Source of the DNA: a virus
Virus record (IMG/VR): IMGVR_UViG_3300043437_000135
Span: 1-21,363 of that record
Length of the DNA stretch: 21,363 nucleotides
Strand: one strand, 5' to 3'
This document shows, piece by piece, positions 14,351-20,334 of the stretch. The notes beneath the pieces are model-generated. The model worked only from the letters and a program-made list of their open reading frames with translations. It was not told the DNA's origin and made no database searches. Within the stretch, counting starts at the first letter, position 1; every line of letters begins with the position of its first letter. The translations under genes were made by a program, and so were the position numbers.

Positions 14351-14406
14351 GACCAAGCTGGACTATATTCCAGTGATTGAAACCAAAACAAAGGACTAAC
14401 ACCCCC
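14349..14406 (+). promoter_or_regulatory. Shared leader/promoter module, copy 1
   Basis: TTGACC (14349-14354) is followed by a hairpin, CTGGA-CTATAT-TCCAG (14358-14373), then TGAAACCAAAACAA and GGACTAACAC before the ATG. The same order and spacing recur upstream of the MoxR gene (17286-17339). The Shine-Dalgarno-like AAGGA is 11 nt from the start, rather far. Confidence 0.5.
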
Positions 14407-15054
14407 ATGAACGAACAAGCATGCTCACGCTGCGGGCAGTTCAAGCCCCGCGAATCCTTCCGAGTGAAGGCAACCCCAGCGCAGAAGCAGCGCTGGAATA
14501 AGGAATGGATAACCTCCGGTGTTTGCGACACGTGTCGCAAAGAACCCGCAAAGAGAACGCTCGGCCCGGTCGGGCTATTCAAGAAGCTCACAACTGCAGG
14601 CTTGCCTGCGCCCATCATCGAGATGCGCGTAGCGCAACGCGCTCACATAAACAAGGAGCGACGCGTGGCGGGCCTACGCAAGGCATGGAGGGAGAAGAAC
14701 AAAGACACAACCGAAGCATGCTTGGCTTCCCTAGATAGGGAAGCAACGATGAACAGAAACAGAATCACTTACGCGCTGCGCGTAAGCATGGCTGCACCGA
14801 TCAACGCAGCACTCATCGCATACAACGAAGTTCTAATAGCCGCCAGAGCGGCTATCAAGGAGGACACAAACGCAGGTAGGACACCGCCCAACCCATGGCA
14901 CAACGCTATCCCAAAGGAGCAGAAACTAGAACTAATAACTGTATTTCACTCTGCTATGCAGAGCATCGAGGACTCGTACATGCGAGGCTACTTAGGCCGC
15001 GCTCAACCCTCATGGTGGAGCGAATTTGTTATGAGCCAAACAAAAGGAGAGTGA
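14407..15054 (+). CDS. Zinc-ribbon protein of unknown function
   Basis: A 215-aa protein with a four-cysteine site near the N terminus: C6-x2-C9 in ACSRCGQFKPRESF and C40-x2-C43 in GVCDTCRKEP. This is the knuckle pattern often seen in phage DNA-binding or nuclease-associated zinc ribbons. The remaining ~170 residues are helical and basic (INKERRVAGLRKAWREKNKD), with no HNH or other catalytic motif that I can find. ATG at 14407 is preferred over a TTG at 14377 that lies in the leader. The codons for the second knuckle coincide with a copy of the repeated palindrome (14522-14541). The gene also carries several perfect hairpins within its coding sequence. Nucleic-acid binding is an inference. 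Confidence 0.65.
   Translation: MNEQACSRCGQFKPRESFRVKATPAQKQRWNKEWITSGVCDTCRKEPAKRTLGPVGLFKKLTTAGLPAPIIEMRVAQRAHINKERRVAGLRKAWREKNKDTTEACLASLDREATMNRNRITYALRVSMAAPINAALIAYNEVLIAARAAIKEDTNAGRTPPNPWHNAIPKEQKLELITVFHSAMQSIEDSYMRGYLGRAQPSWWSEFVMSQTKGE
14522..14541. promoter_or_regulatory. 20-bp perfect palindrome, copy 2, inside the zinc-ribbon gene
   Basis: TTTGCGACACGTGTCGCAAA lies in the coding sequence, read as V-C-D-T-C-R-K in frame. The copy at 15154 is read in another frame, so protein coding does not explain its conservation. Confidence 0.8.
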
Positions 15055-15056
15055 AC

Positions 15057-15407
15057 ATGAAGATCAACCCACTGGACGAGATCAAGAACTTATACCGCTT
15101 CGCGGACAAAGACGAGATCAATAAGGCTATAGACAGGCAAATCACCAAGCTGATTGCGACACGTGTCGCAAAGCCCATCAAGACAATCATTCACGTTAAC
15201 CAGCACGCTGTTAAGCGCAACGCCAAGACAGGCGGCGATGAGCCTGTCCTCACAGTCAAGACATACAAGAGCAACACATACGCGCACAGCGTAGCCATCG
15301 ACGGACCGTCGCGTGTCATCTACAGCCCAGACAAACCCCTGTCATGCGGCGCTAAGGTGTGGATCGAGACGCACGCACACGTAACCATTGACCCCAAAGG
15401 AGAGTAA
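15057..15407 (+). CDS. Unknown 116-aa right-arm protein
   Basis: ATG at 15057 follows AAAGGAGAGTGAAC and lies two bases after the zinc-ribbon stop; the much longer frame beginning at 14895 would overlap that gene and is rejected. The N-terminal part is helical and charged (MKINPLDEIKNLYRFADKDE). The rest is beta-like and basic (TIIHVNQHAVKRNAKTGGDE, KTYKSNTYAHSVAIDG). No motif is recognised. A palindrome copy (15154-15171) encodes I-A-T-R-V-A-K here, and a 7-bp stem, GACAGGC/GCCTGTC, lies at 15227-15248. Confidence 0.65.
   Translation: MKINPLDEIKNLYRFADKDEINKAIDRQITKLIATRVAKPIKTIIHVNQHAVKRNAKTGGDEPVLTVKTYKSNTYAHSVAIDGPSRVIYSPDKPLSCGAKVWIETHAHVTIDPKGE
15154..15171. promoter_or_regulatory. 18-bp perfect palindrome, copy 3, inside the 116-aa gene
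   Basis: TTGCGACACGTGTCGCAA is embedded in coding sequence in a different reading frame from the copy at 14522. The outer T/A pair of the longer copies is absent here. Confidence 0.8.
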
Positions 15408-15409
15408 CC

Positions 15410-15919
15410 ATGAAACTTCACTACCGCACCATCCGCCACATCGACTCACGCTGGCCCGATACCGAGCCGTACGAAACGGCTCACGAGTTTAGCTACGACC
15501 CGGACGCGATCACCCCCGAGTACGACGGGTTCTGCCCCTCCCCCTGCCGCGCCTTCAGCAAAGAGGAGGCGCAGTGGATTCTGCGCGCCTACGACTTCCC
15601 GCCCGTGGTCGAGGTGGATGACGCCGACCACTTGAAGGATGAGTACGGGTTCGACGACTACAAGAAGTACACGTGGCTCGACAAAACCGTGCCAAACAAA
15701 AAGGAAGAAGTGAAACTGAATGTGAACGGCTGGTCAATTGTCCACACTGCCGACGGCAAGGGGCTTTCCCTCAAACCCGACGACGCTAGCGCCAACCAGT
15801 ACGAGGTATGCGTAGCCCTGCGCCCCCTGCGCGGCGGCGTGTTGCACTTGGCTATTCACGAGGACGGTGTGGACGCCCCCGTGTTTGAGATCGACCAAAC
15901 CCTTACAGAAGGAGAATGA
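15410..15919 (+). CDS. Unknown acidic 169-aa protein
   Basis: ATG at 15410 follows AAAGGAGAGTAACC and lies two bases after the previous stop. The N terminus (MKLHYRTIRHIDSRWPDTEP) leads into an acidic region rich in Asp, Tyr and Trp (VVEVDDADHLKDEYGFDDYK). A beta-rich C-terminal half follows (WSIVHTADGKGLSLKPDDAS, LRGGVLHLAIHEDGVDAP). The net charge is clearly negative, which can be a feature of DNA-mimic inhibitors but is not evidence by itself. No family is assigned. The stop overlaps the next start by 4 nt. Confidence 0.65.
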   Translation: MKLHYRTIRHIDSRWPDTEPYETAHEFSYDPDAITPEYDGFCPSPCRAFSKEEAQWILRAYDFPPVVEVDDADHLKDEYGFDDYKKYTWLDKTVPNKKEEVKLNVNGWSIVHTADGKGLSLKPDDASANQYEVCVALRPLRGGVLHLAIHEDGVDAPVFEIDQTLTEGE

Positions 15920-16110
15920 AAATGCACGAACACTACTTGCAAGAAGTGGGCACCCGTGACCCACGTACAAACACCGTTCGTTTCAGCCGCACATACGTGC
16001 CGGCGCATGCGACGGACATCAGGATCACATTCGCCAGAGTCAAGGCGCAGAAGCAACTGGATGCGCTGCGCATGGCGCTGCAGTTGGAAGAGTGGATGAA
16101 GAGCGAGTAA
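15916..16110 (+). CDS. Unknown 64-aa protein
   Basis: The ATG at 15916 overlaps the previous stop (ATGA) and follows AAGGAGA; a second in-frame ATG at 15922 is possible. The product (MKMHEHYLQEVGTRDPRTNT, then DIRITFARVKAQKQLDALRM) seems to be a short beta hairpin followed by an amphipathic helix. The stop is followed by a 9-bp hairpin at 16113. I recognise no family. Confidence 0.6.
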   Translation: MKMHEHYLQEVGTRDPRTNTVRFSRTYVPAHATDIRITFARVKAQKQLDALRMALQLEEWMKSE

Positions 16111-16112
16111 CG

Positions 16113-16134
16113 GGCACGCTACCCCTAGCGTGCC
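16113..16134 (+). promoter_or_regulatory. 9-bp hairpin with CCCC loop between genes
   Basis: GGCACGCTA-CCCC-TAGCGTGCC is a perfect stem-loop starting two bases after the 64-aa gene. It lacks a T-run on either strand, so it is probably not a terminator; it could protect an mRNA 3' end or be a binding site. CACGCTA recurs at 17171, 17191 and 17211. Confidence 0.6.
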
Positions 16135-16161
16135 AAACACAAACAACCAAGGAGAATCACC

Positions 16162-17178
16162 ATGTCATTCGGCAACAGAGCAGATAAGTGCAAGACCATC
16201 CGCAACTACAGCCAAGCGCTCATGTTCTTCACGCGCTACCCCAAGCCACGCTCAGCCAAGTGGTCAGACAACGAGCGCCCCATCTACATATCAGATGGCA
16301 AGCCCAGCACACGCATGTATCAGTACAGAATGACCGCTGGCCCCACCGACGCAACCACTAGCACCCCAGCGTACTTCGACCTCGTGCTGCACAGCACAAG
16401 CGTCATCCGCTACATGGCACCGACCGAGGACAACAAGCGTGTCGTCTACCTTACGTATGGTGGGTGGACTAGCACGCTCACACGCGCATTCATGTGGCAG
16501 CACGGCTGGCACTACGGACAGGAGTTCAATACGACGGACGGCACACGCGTAGCTGTGCCACTGAACTACTGCGCTAGGAGTGAGCACTGGATAGACAATC
16601 AATGGCTAGCCAAGCTGACGTTCAACGAGGACGACAGGCTCATCGTGCCTGAGAGCGATCACATGATCGTGTACAAAAGGAAGTCATCTACAGAAGACAA
16701 GGCAGTGCGCGCAGACATGCGCCGTAAGATGGACCTCATGCACGACATGCTGTGGTTCAGCATCGAGAGCCTACTGACTGACTTAAAAGCGGCAGTGGAC
16801 GGGCAAAGCACAAGCAAGTGGCGCTTCCTGCAGGATGAGTTCGGTCCGTTCACCACTGCGCTGGATAGGCTGTCTCGTGAGAACAGCGAGCAGATCATTA
16901 ACTCCGAGTCCGAGTTCCTGCGTGCCGACGTTGACTTCACGCCCGATACCATCGAGGCAATGCGCGCGCTATATATGTGCGCCTTCCGGCATCTGTATGG
17001 CAAGAACTTGGTAGACGGTACGGAGACACTACCCACGCAAGACGCGGTGAAGCGGTCAGTCACCACCTACCTGATGTCGATGTTCCGCATCAAGGACGGC
17101 AAGGAGTTCGTGCCGCTGCCCAAGTTCATGCTGGTCGAGGACTACCCGGCACGCTCACACTTCCTGCGCCCACGCTAA
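16162..17178 (+). CDS. Unknown 338-aa phage protein
   Basis: ATG at 16162 follows AAGGAGAATCACC. The first ~140 residues hold YFDLVLHSTSVIRYMAPTED and VVYLTYGGWTSTLTRAFMWQ. These recall a small domain I have seen in phage proteins, with a histidine, a GGW and T-rich turn; this is a resemblance only. Residues ~175-338 are helical (ADMRRKMDLMHDMLWFSIES, FTPDTIEAMRALYMCAFRHL). No Walker, nuclease or membrane motif is seen. The gene ends in the first of two tandem 20-bp repeats. It precedes the MoxR operon by 161 nt that include a promoter-like leader, so it need not be co-transcribed with it. Confidence 0.7.
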   Translation: MSFGNRADKCKTIRNYSQALMFFTRYPKPRSAKWSDNERPIYISDGKPSTRMYQYRMTAGPTDATTSTPAYFDLVLHSTSVIRYMAPTEDNKRVVYLTYGGWTSTLTRAFMWQHGWHYGQEFNTTDGTRVAVPLNYCARSEHWIDNQWLAKLTFNEDDRLIVPESDHMIVYKRKSSTEDKAVRADMRRKMDLMHDMLWFSIESLLTDLKAAVDGQSTSKWRFLQDEFGPFTTALDRLSRENSEQIINSESEFLRADVDFTPDTIEAMRALYMCAFRHLYGKNLVDGTETLPTQDAVKRSVTTYLMSMFRIKDGKEFVPLPKFMLVEDYPARSHFLRPR

Positions 17179-17217
17179 GCACGCGAGCGACACGCTAAGC
17201 ACGCGAGCGACACGCTA
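17171..17217 (+). repeat. Tandem 20-bp repeat at the end of the 338-aa gene
   Basis: CACGCTAAGCACGCGAGCGA occurs twice exactly (17171-17190 and 17191-17210), followed by a third CACGCTA. The gene's TAA stop lies inside the first copy, so extra copies would not change the protein. Confidence 0.9.
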
Positions 17218-17219
17218 GC

Positions 17220-17248
17220 TTTGCTACACGTGTCGCAAACACGTTTGC
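17220..17248. promoter_or_regulatory. Palindrome copy 4 with an extra half-site
   Basis: 17220-17239 matches the 20-bp palindrome with a single change (T at 17225). The right half then pairs again with a further GTTTGC, GCAAAC-AC-GTTTGC (17235-17248). Three half-sites in alternating orientation lie just upstream of the MoxR operon. Confidence 0.75.
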
Positions 17249-17257
17249 AGTACCCCA

Positions 17258-17280
17258 TGAGGGTCGGGGCTTGACCCTCA
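17258..17280 (+). promoter_or_regulatory. 8-bp hairpin before the MoxR operon
   Basis: TGAGGGTC and GACCCTCA form a perfect stem around a seven-base loop, GGGGCTT. What follows is CAACCTTTAC, not a true U-tract, so termination would be weak. It lies six bases before the -35-like TTTACA and may separate the two transcription units. Confidence 0.5.
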
Positions 17281-17285
17281 CAACC

Positions 17286-17339
17286 TTTACAGCTACTATT
17301 TGGCTGTAGTATTTGAAATCAAAACAAGGAGTAACACAC
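17286..17339 (+). promoter_or_regulatory. Shared leader/promoter module, copy 2
   Basis: TTTACA (17286-17291) overlaps a 7-bp hairpin, ACAGCTA-CTATT-TGGCTGT (17289-17307), then TGAAATCAAAACAA and GGAGTAACACAC before the ATG. It parallels the module at 14349-14406: in each case 22-23 nt lie between the -35-like hexamer and TGAAA. No strong -10 is present, so a host sigma-70 promoter is uncertain. Confidence 0.5.
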
Positions 17340-18473
17340 ATGATCGCTTACACCAACTTCCTGTCGCACGCCGAAGTCGCACAGTCCATCGTCGCCGACG
17401 GTCACGTTCTCACCACTCACATTCTCGGTGAGACGGGTATCGGTAAGACGGCTGTCGGCAAGCTGGTAGCCAAGGCGCTGCCCACCCACCGGTTCTCAAT
17501 CATCGACGCAACCCAAGTCAGTGACGGCAGCATCACGCTGCCTGTGCTCGACGTTGAGCGTGGTATCTCAGATGAGTTACCAAATGTGCGGTTCGGCGTG
17601 AGCCGCACAAGCCAGCGTGGTGTCGATGGTAGCCAGCCCATCATCGTGTTCATTGACGAGTACAACAAGGCAAGTAAGTACGCCAAGAACGCACTGGCTC
17701 CGGTGATCTACGAGCGCAGGCTGGGTCACTTCTACCTGCCCGATGGCAGTATCGTCATCCTTGCATCCAACCTCGGTGTCGAGGGTTACGGTGATTCGTC
17801 GCAGATGTTCCTCAAGACTCGGGAAGCCACGCTGTACATGCGCAAGCCCACGAGCGAGGAGTTGGTGGCGCACGCCACTGAGCAGGGCTGGGAGGCAGAG
17901 GTGATCGGGTTCATTCATGAGCACCCGCAAGTGTGCGACTCATTCATGGACTACTCCAAGGAGTACGGCGGCAAGTACGCGGGTCGGGATCAGACCAAGG
18001 AGAATCAGATGATCCTCAATCCGTACGTGGAGCAAGACAAGATCACCTCACCGCGTACCCTTGAGTTCTCATCGCACGTGATGCGCGGGGCCAAGGCGAA
18101 CAAGTTATCGCTCAATGTGGTGCGTGCCAAGCTGATCGGCACAGTTGGCGAAGCGTGCGCGCTGCTCATGATGGCGTACTTCCAGTCAGGCCAAGAGGCT
18201 GAGACTTTCGAGAACGTAGTCGCTGACCCCATGGGCGCGCGTCTCAGCACCAACCCGACTGTTCAACTCATTCAGTTGTTCAAGTTCCTCACACGTGTCT
18301 CTGATCGCACTGAGGCACAGGCAGTGACTAAGTACATGGGTCGGTGCCGTGAGGAGATGCAGATCCTGTTCTGCAAGCGCGTGTCTAACACAGCCACGCT
18401 GATGTCGCTGTTCGTTACCGTCGCTGAGTTCGGTGCGATGCTGCGCAATAACCGTGACCTGTTCAAGCTGTAA
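17340..18473 (+). CDS. MoxR/CobS-type AAA+ ATPase
   Basis: A 377-aa AAA+ ATPase. Walker A is GETGIGKT (residues 30-37), Walker B is IIVFIDEYNKA (101-111) with catalytic E107, and sensor 1 is the N144 of IVILASN. EATLYMRKPTSEELVAHATE follows, and the C-terminal ~200 residues are helical. Families of this type (MoxR, RavA, CobS, CbbQ) form hexamers that use ATP to remodel a target, usually with a VWA-domain partner, which is the next gene here. Start: ATG at 17340 is preceded by CAAGGAGTAACACAC; the TTG-initiated extension at 17313 is inside the leader. It is first in a five-gene operon. The target is not evident; a host or phage protein complex are both possible. Confidence 0.85.
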   Translation: MIAYTNFLSHAEVAQSIVADGHVLTTHILGETGIGKTAVGKLVAKALPTHRFSIIDATQVSDGSITLPVLDVERGISDELPNVRFGVSRTSQRGVDGSQPIIVFIDEYNKASKYAKNALAPVIYERRLGHFYLPDGSIVILASNLGVEGYGDSSQMFLKTREATLYMRKPTSEELVAHATEQGWEAEVIGFIHEHPQVCDSFMDYSKEYGGKYAGRDQTKENQMILNPYVEQDKITSPRTLEFSSHVMRGAKANKLSLNVVRAKLIGTVGEACALLMMAYFQSGQEAETFENVVADPMGARLSTNPTVQLIQLFKFLTRVSDRTEAQAVTKYMGRCREEMQILFCKRVSNTATLMSLFVTVAEFGAMLRNNRDLFKL

Positions 18474-18500
18474 ACCAACTACTAACAAGGAGTAACACAC

Positions 18501-19799
18501 ATGACTCTCACTACACACTGGGATCGTCTGACGCCTGAGCAGCGCGTTGCTGCGGCTGGCGTGGACTGCATGGGTAGCCCCATGTTCTCGTTCCTCACGG
18601 GCTTCTACGTGATGGGCACCGTGTCATTCGATGACAAGTGGCAGACCGCTGCCACTAACGGACGCGACGAATGCTACGCACCGTCATTCGTTGCCAAGCA
18701 GAACCGCAAGCAGATGCGCTACCTGCGCACCCACGAGGTGATGCACAAGGCGCTCAAGCACTGCTCGGACTACAAGGAGATCAACAGCAAGTATCCGCTG
18801 CTGTCCAACATCGCGCAGGATCATGTCATCAACCTCATGATTGAGTCGCTAGACCCGACGTTCAGTTTCGTTGAGCGTCCTGCTGGTGTGTCTATCTGCT
18901 GCGACGCGCAGTACACCGACATGAGTTGGCTCGATGTGCTGCGCCTGCTGATTAAAGATCAGCCACCACCGGATAGACCCAACCCCAAGAAAGACGGTAG
19001 CGGTGGTAAGGCTAGTGCGCCGCAGGATGGTGCGCAACCCAAGCAAGGCGCGGGTGAGCCGCATGATGGTGTGGGTGAGCCGGGTATGCCGCTCGATACG
19101 CATCTGCCCCTGCCCGACGATGTTGACGCTGACAAGCACAACGAGCAGGTCGATGTCATGGTGCGTCAAGGCAAGTTCATCGCTGACAAGCTGGCTGGTC
19201 GCAAGGGTAGTGGTGGCCCGCTTGATGCGCTTGCACAGACACGTAGCACCGACTGGGCTAGCGCCATGCGTGAGTTCATCGACACGGTGTGCGAGGGCGA
19301 CGAGTATTCCACGTTCAGCCCGCCCAACAAGCGCCTGCAGCACCTCAACAACATCGTGCTGCCGTCTAGGTTCGATGAGCGTGCGGGTGAGCTAATCATT
19401 AACTGCGATACGTCAGGGTCTATGGGTAGCGTATATCCCACAGTGTTCGGTGAGATCGCGCGCATCGTGCAGGTTGCCAACCCCGAGGCAGTGCGCGTTA
19501 TCTGGTGGGACACACGTGTGGCAGGCGAGCAGTTATTCACGCCTGCTCAGTACGCCAACATCGCCAAGCTGTTCAAGCCCAAGGGTGGCGGTGGTACCTC
19601 ACCCGGTGCAGTGGTCGAGTACGTACGTGCTAAGAAGTACAAGCCTGTCGCTGCGATCTGGCTGACTGATGGCTACCTCGATGGCTCCGAGAGGCAAGCG
19701 CGTGGACTCGACATCCCTCAGTTGTGGGGTGTCGTTGATAACACATCGTTTCGCGCACCTGTCGGCAAGGTTGTGCGTATCAACAGCATGACCCTGTGA
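18501..19799 (+). CDS. VWA-domain protein with HExxH metallopeptidase-like N domain (DUF2201-like)
   Basis: A 432-aa protein of two parts. The N-terminal domain has HEVMH at residues 78-82 and NIAQDHVIN at 103-111, the arrangement of the DUF2201-type putative metallopeptidase. Residues ~154-215 are a Pro-, Gly- and Asp-rich linker. The C-terminal VWA-like domain has an intact MIDAS: DTSGS (303-307), GGGGTSP with T366, and LTDG with D390. The DTSGSM...WWDTRV...GGGGTSP order is as expected. In MoxR-type systems the VWA protein is the adaptor or effector of the ATPase. The HExxH suggests that this one might also cut a protein, though related members may be inactive. Its ribosome site (CAAGGAGTAACACACATG) is identical to that of the MoxR gene 28 nt upstream. 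Confidence 0.82.
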   Translation: MTLTTHWDRLTPEQRVAAAGVDCMGSPMFSFLTGFYVMGTVSFDDKWQTAATNGRDECYAPSFVAKQNRKQMRYLRTHEVMHKALKHCSDYKEINSKYPLLSNIAQDHVINLMIESLDPTFSFVERPAGVSICCDAQYTDMSWLDVLRLLIKDQPPPDRPNPKKDGSGGKASAPQDGAQPKQGAGEPHDGVGEPGMPLDTHLPLPDDVDADKHNEQVDVMVRQGKFIADKLAGRKGSGGPLDALAQTRSTDWASAMREFIDTVCEGDEYSTFSPPNKRLQHLNNIVLPSRFDERAGELIINCDTSGSMGSVYPTVFGEIARIVQVANPEAVRVIWWDTRVAGEQLFTPAQYANIAKLFKPKGGGGTSPGAVVEYVRAKKYKPVAAIWLTDGYLDGSERQARGLDIPQLWGVVDNTSFRAPVGKVVRINSMTL

Positions 19800-20065
19800 A
19801 CACTGCACCGACAGTAACTATCTGTATCCCGGAGGGGTGCGACTACGTAACACATGCACAGGTTGAGAAAGCCAATGTGCAGGTGAAGCCTACTCGATAC
19901 CCCGTGCCGGGTAATAAATACTACGTTACGGTAACCATGGCATACCGGCGTGACTACCCAGCGGAGAACACGCTTGCGTACGCATTCACTGACACTAAGG
20001 AGGAAGCTGACATGATCGCGTCCAGTATCAAGGACCTCATCCACCTGCGCCTGAAGGTGCGCTGA
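19796..20065 (+). CDS. Unknown 89-aa protein in the MoxR-VWA operon
   Basis: The GTG start at 19796 overlaps the VWA stop by 4 nt (GTGA); no good ribosome site is seen, consistent with re-initiation. The product (begins VNTAPTVTICIPEG as read from GTG) has a beta-rich first half (YYVTVTMAYRRDYPAENTLA) and a helix (EEADMIASSIKDLIHLRLKV). It shares one base with the next start (TGATG). No family is recognised. Coupling to the VWA gene suggests a related role, inferred from position only. Confidence 0.6.
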   Translation: MNTAPTVTICIPEGCDYVTHAQVEKANVQVKPTRYPVPGNKYYVTVTMAYRRDYPAENTLAYAFTDTKEEADMIASSIKDLIHLRLKVR

Positions 20066-20334
20066 TGAGCATCAACATCACAGGCATCGCCTACATACCT
20101 GCGTACAACACTGGCGTCTACCGCACAGAGTCGAAAGAAGTAGGATCGACAGCCCTGTACTCAGTCAGCGTGTATTCCGCGTGTGACATACACACGGCAG
20201 GCATACCAGAGATGCTGATCGCGTGGGGTTTTGCGTCCAAAGAAGCAGAGATATCACCACTCATCGAAACAATTGTCGCTGCTTGCGAACTTATTCATAT
20301 CACCAACAAGGAGAGTCAACATGCAAACGTCTAA
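20065..20334 (+). CDS. Second unknown 89-aa protein in the MoxR-VWA operon
   Basis: ATG at 20065 shares a base with the preceding stop. The product (MSINITGIAYIPAYNTGVYR) is beta-rich up to residue ~50, then helical (KEAEISPLIETIVAACELIH). Its size equals that of its neighbour and its order of elements, beta then helix, is similar, though I see no clear sequence identity. It overlaps the next gene by 14 nt, with that gene's AAGGAGAG ribosome site inside it. The function is unknown. Confidence 0.6.
   Translation: MSINITGIAYIPAYNTGVYRTESKEVGSTALYSVSVYSACDIHTAGIPEMLIAWGFASKEAEISPLIETIVAACELIHITNKESQHANV

Larger units (their letters stand above)
14053..14354. repeat. ~300-bp non-coding element bounded by inverted repeats
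   Basis: The left edge (14053-14103) and the reverse complement of the right edge (14308-14354) align by eye. They share GGTC, A7, GTCCAC and a perfect 18-bp AGTGGACGCATAGTGGGT (14086-14103, inverted at 14308-14325). In 43 aligned bases from the A7 tract inward, 37 match, with one 3-nt gap. Between them lie TAGTGGGTAA again (14192-14201), another GTGGAC (14202-14207), an AT-rich stretch (14151-14180) and five TAG triplets. No gene of normal type is seen inside. It could be an origin, a mobile non-coding element or a regulatory island. Confidence 0.8.

Noticed and set aside
14407-15054. Zinc-ribbon gene as an HNH endonuclease
   Set aside because: The two CxxC knuckles resemble those of HNH proteins, but no H-N-H/N core with its spacing is found.
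16113-16134. Hairpin after the 64-aa gene as an intrinsic terminator
   Set aside because: Strong stem but no T-run after it on either strand.
17171-17217. Tandem 20-bp repeat as a CRISPR array
   Set aside because: Repeats are directly adjacent without spacers and no cas gene is present.
17340-19799. MoxR-VWA pair as a true cobaltochelatase (CobS-CobT)
   Set aside because: No CobN or cobalamin gene nearby; the N-terminal HExxH domain of the VWA protein points to the DUF2201 type instead.
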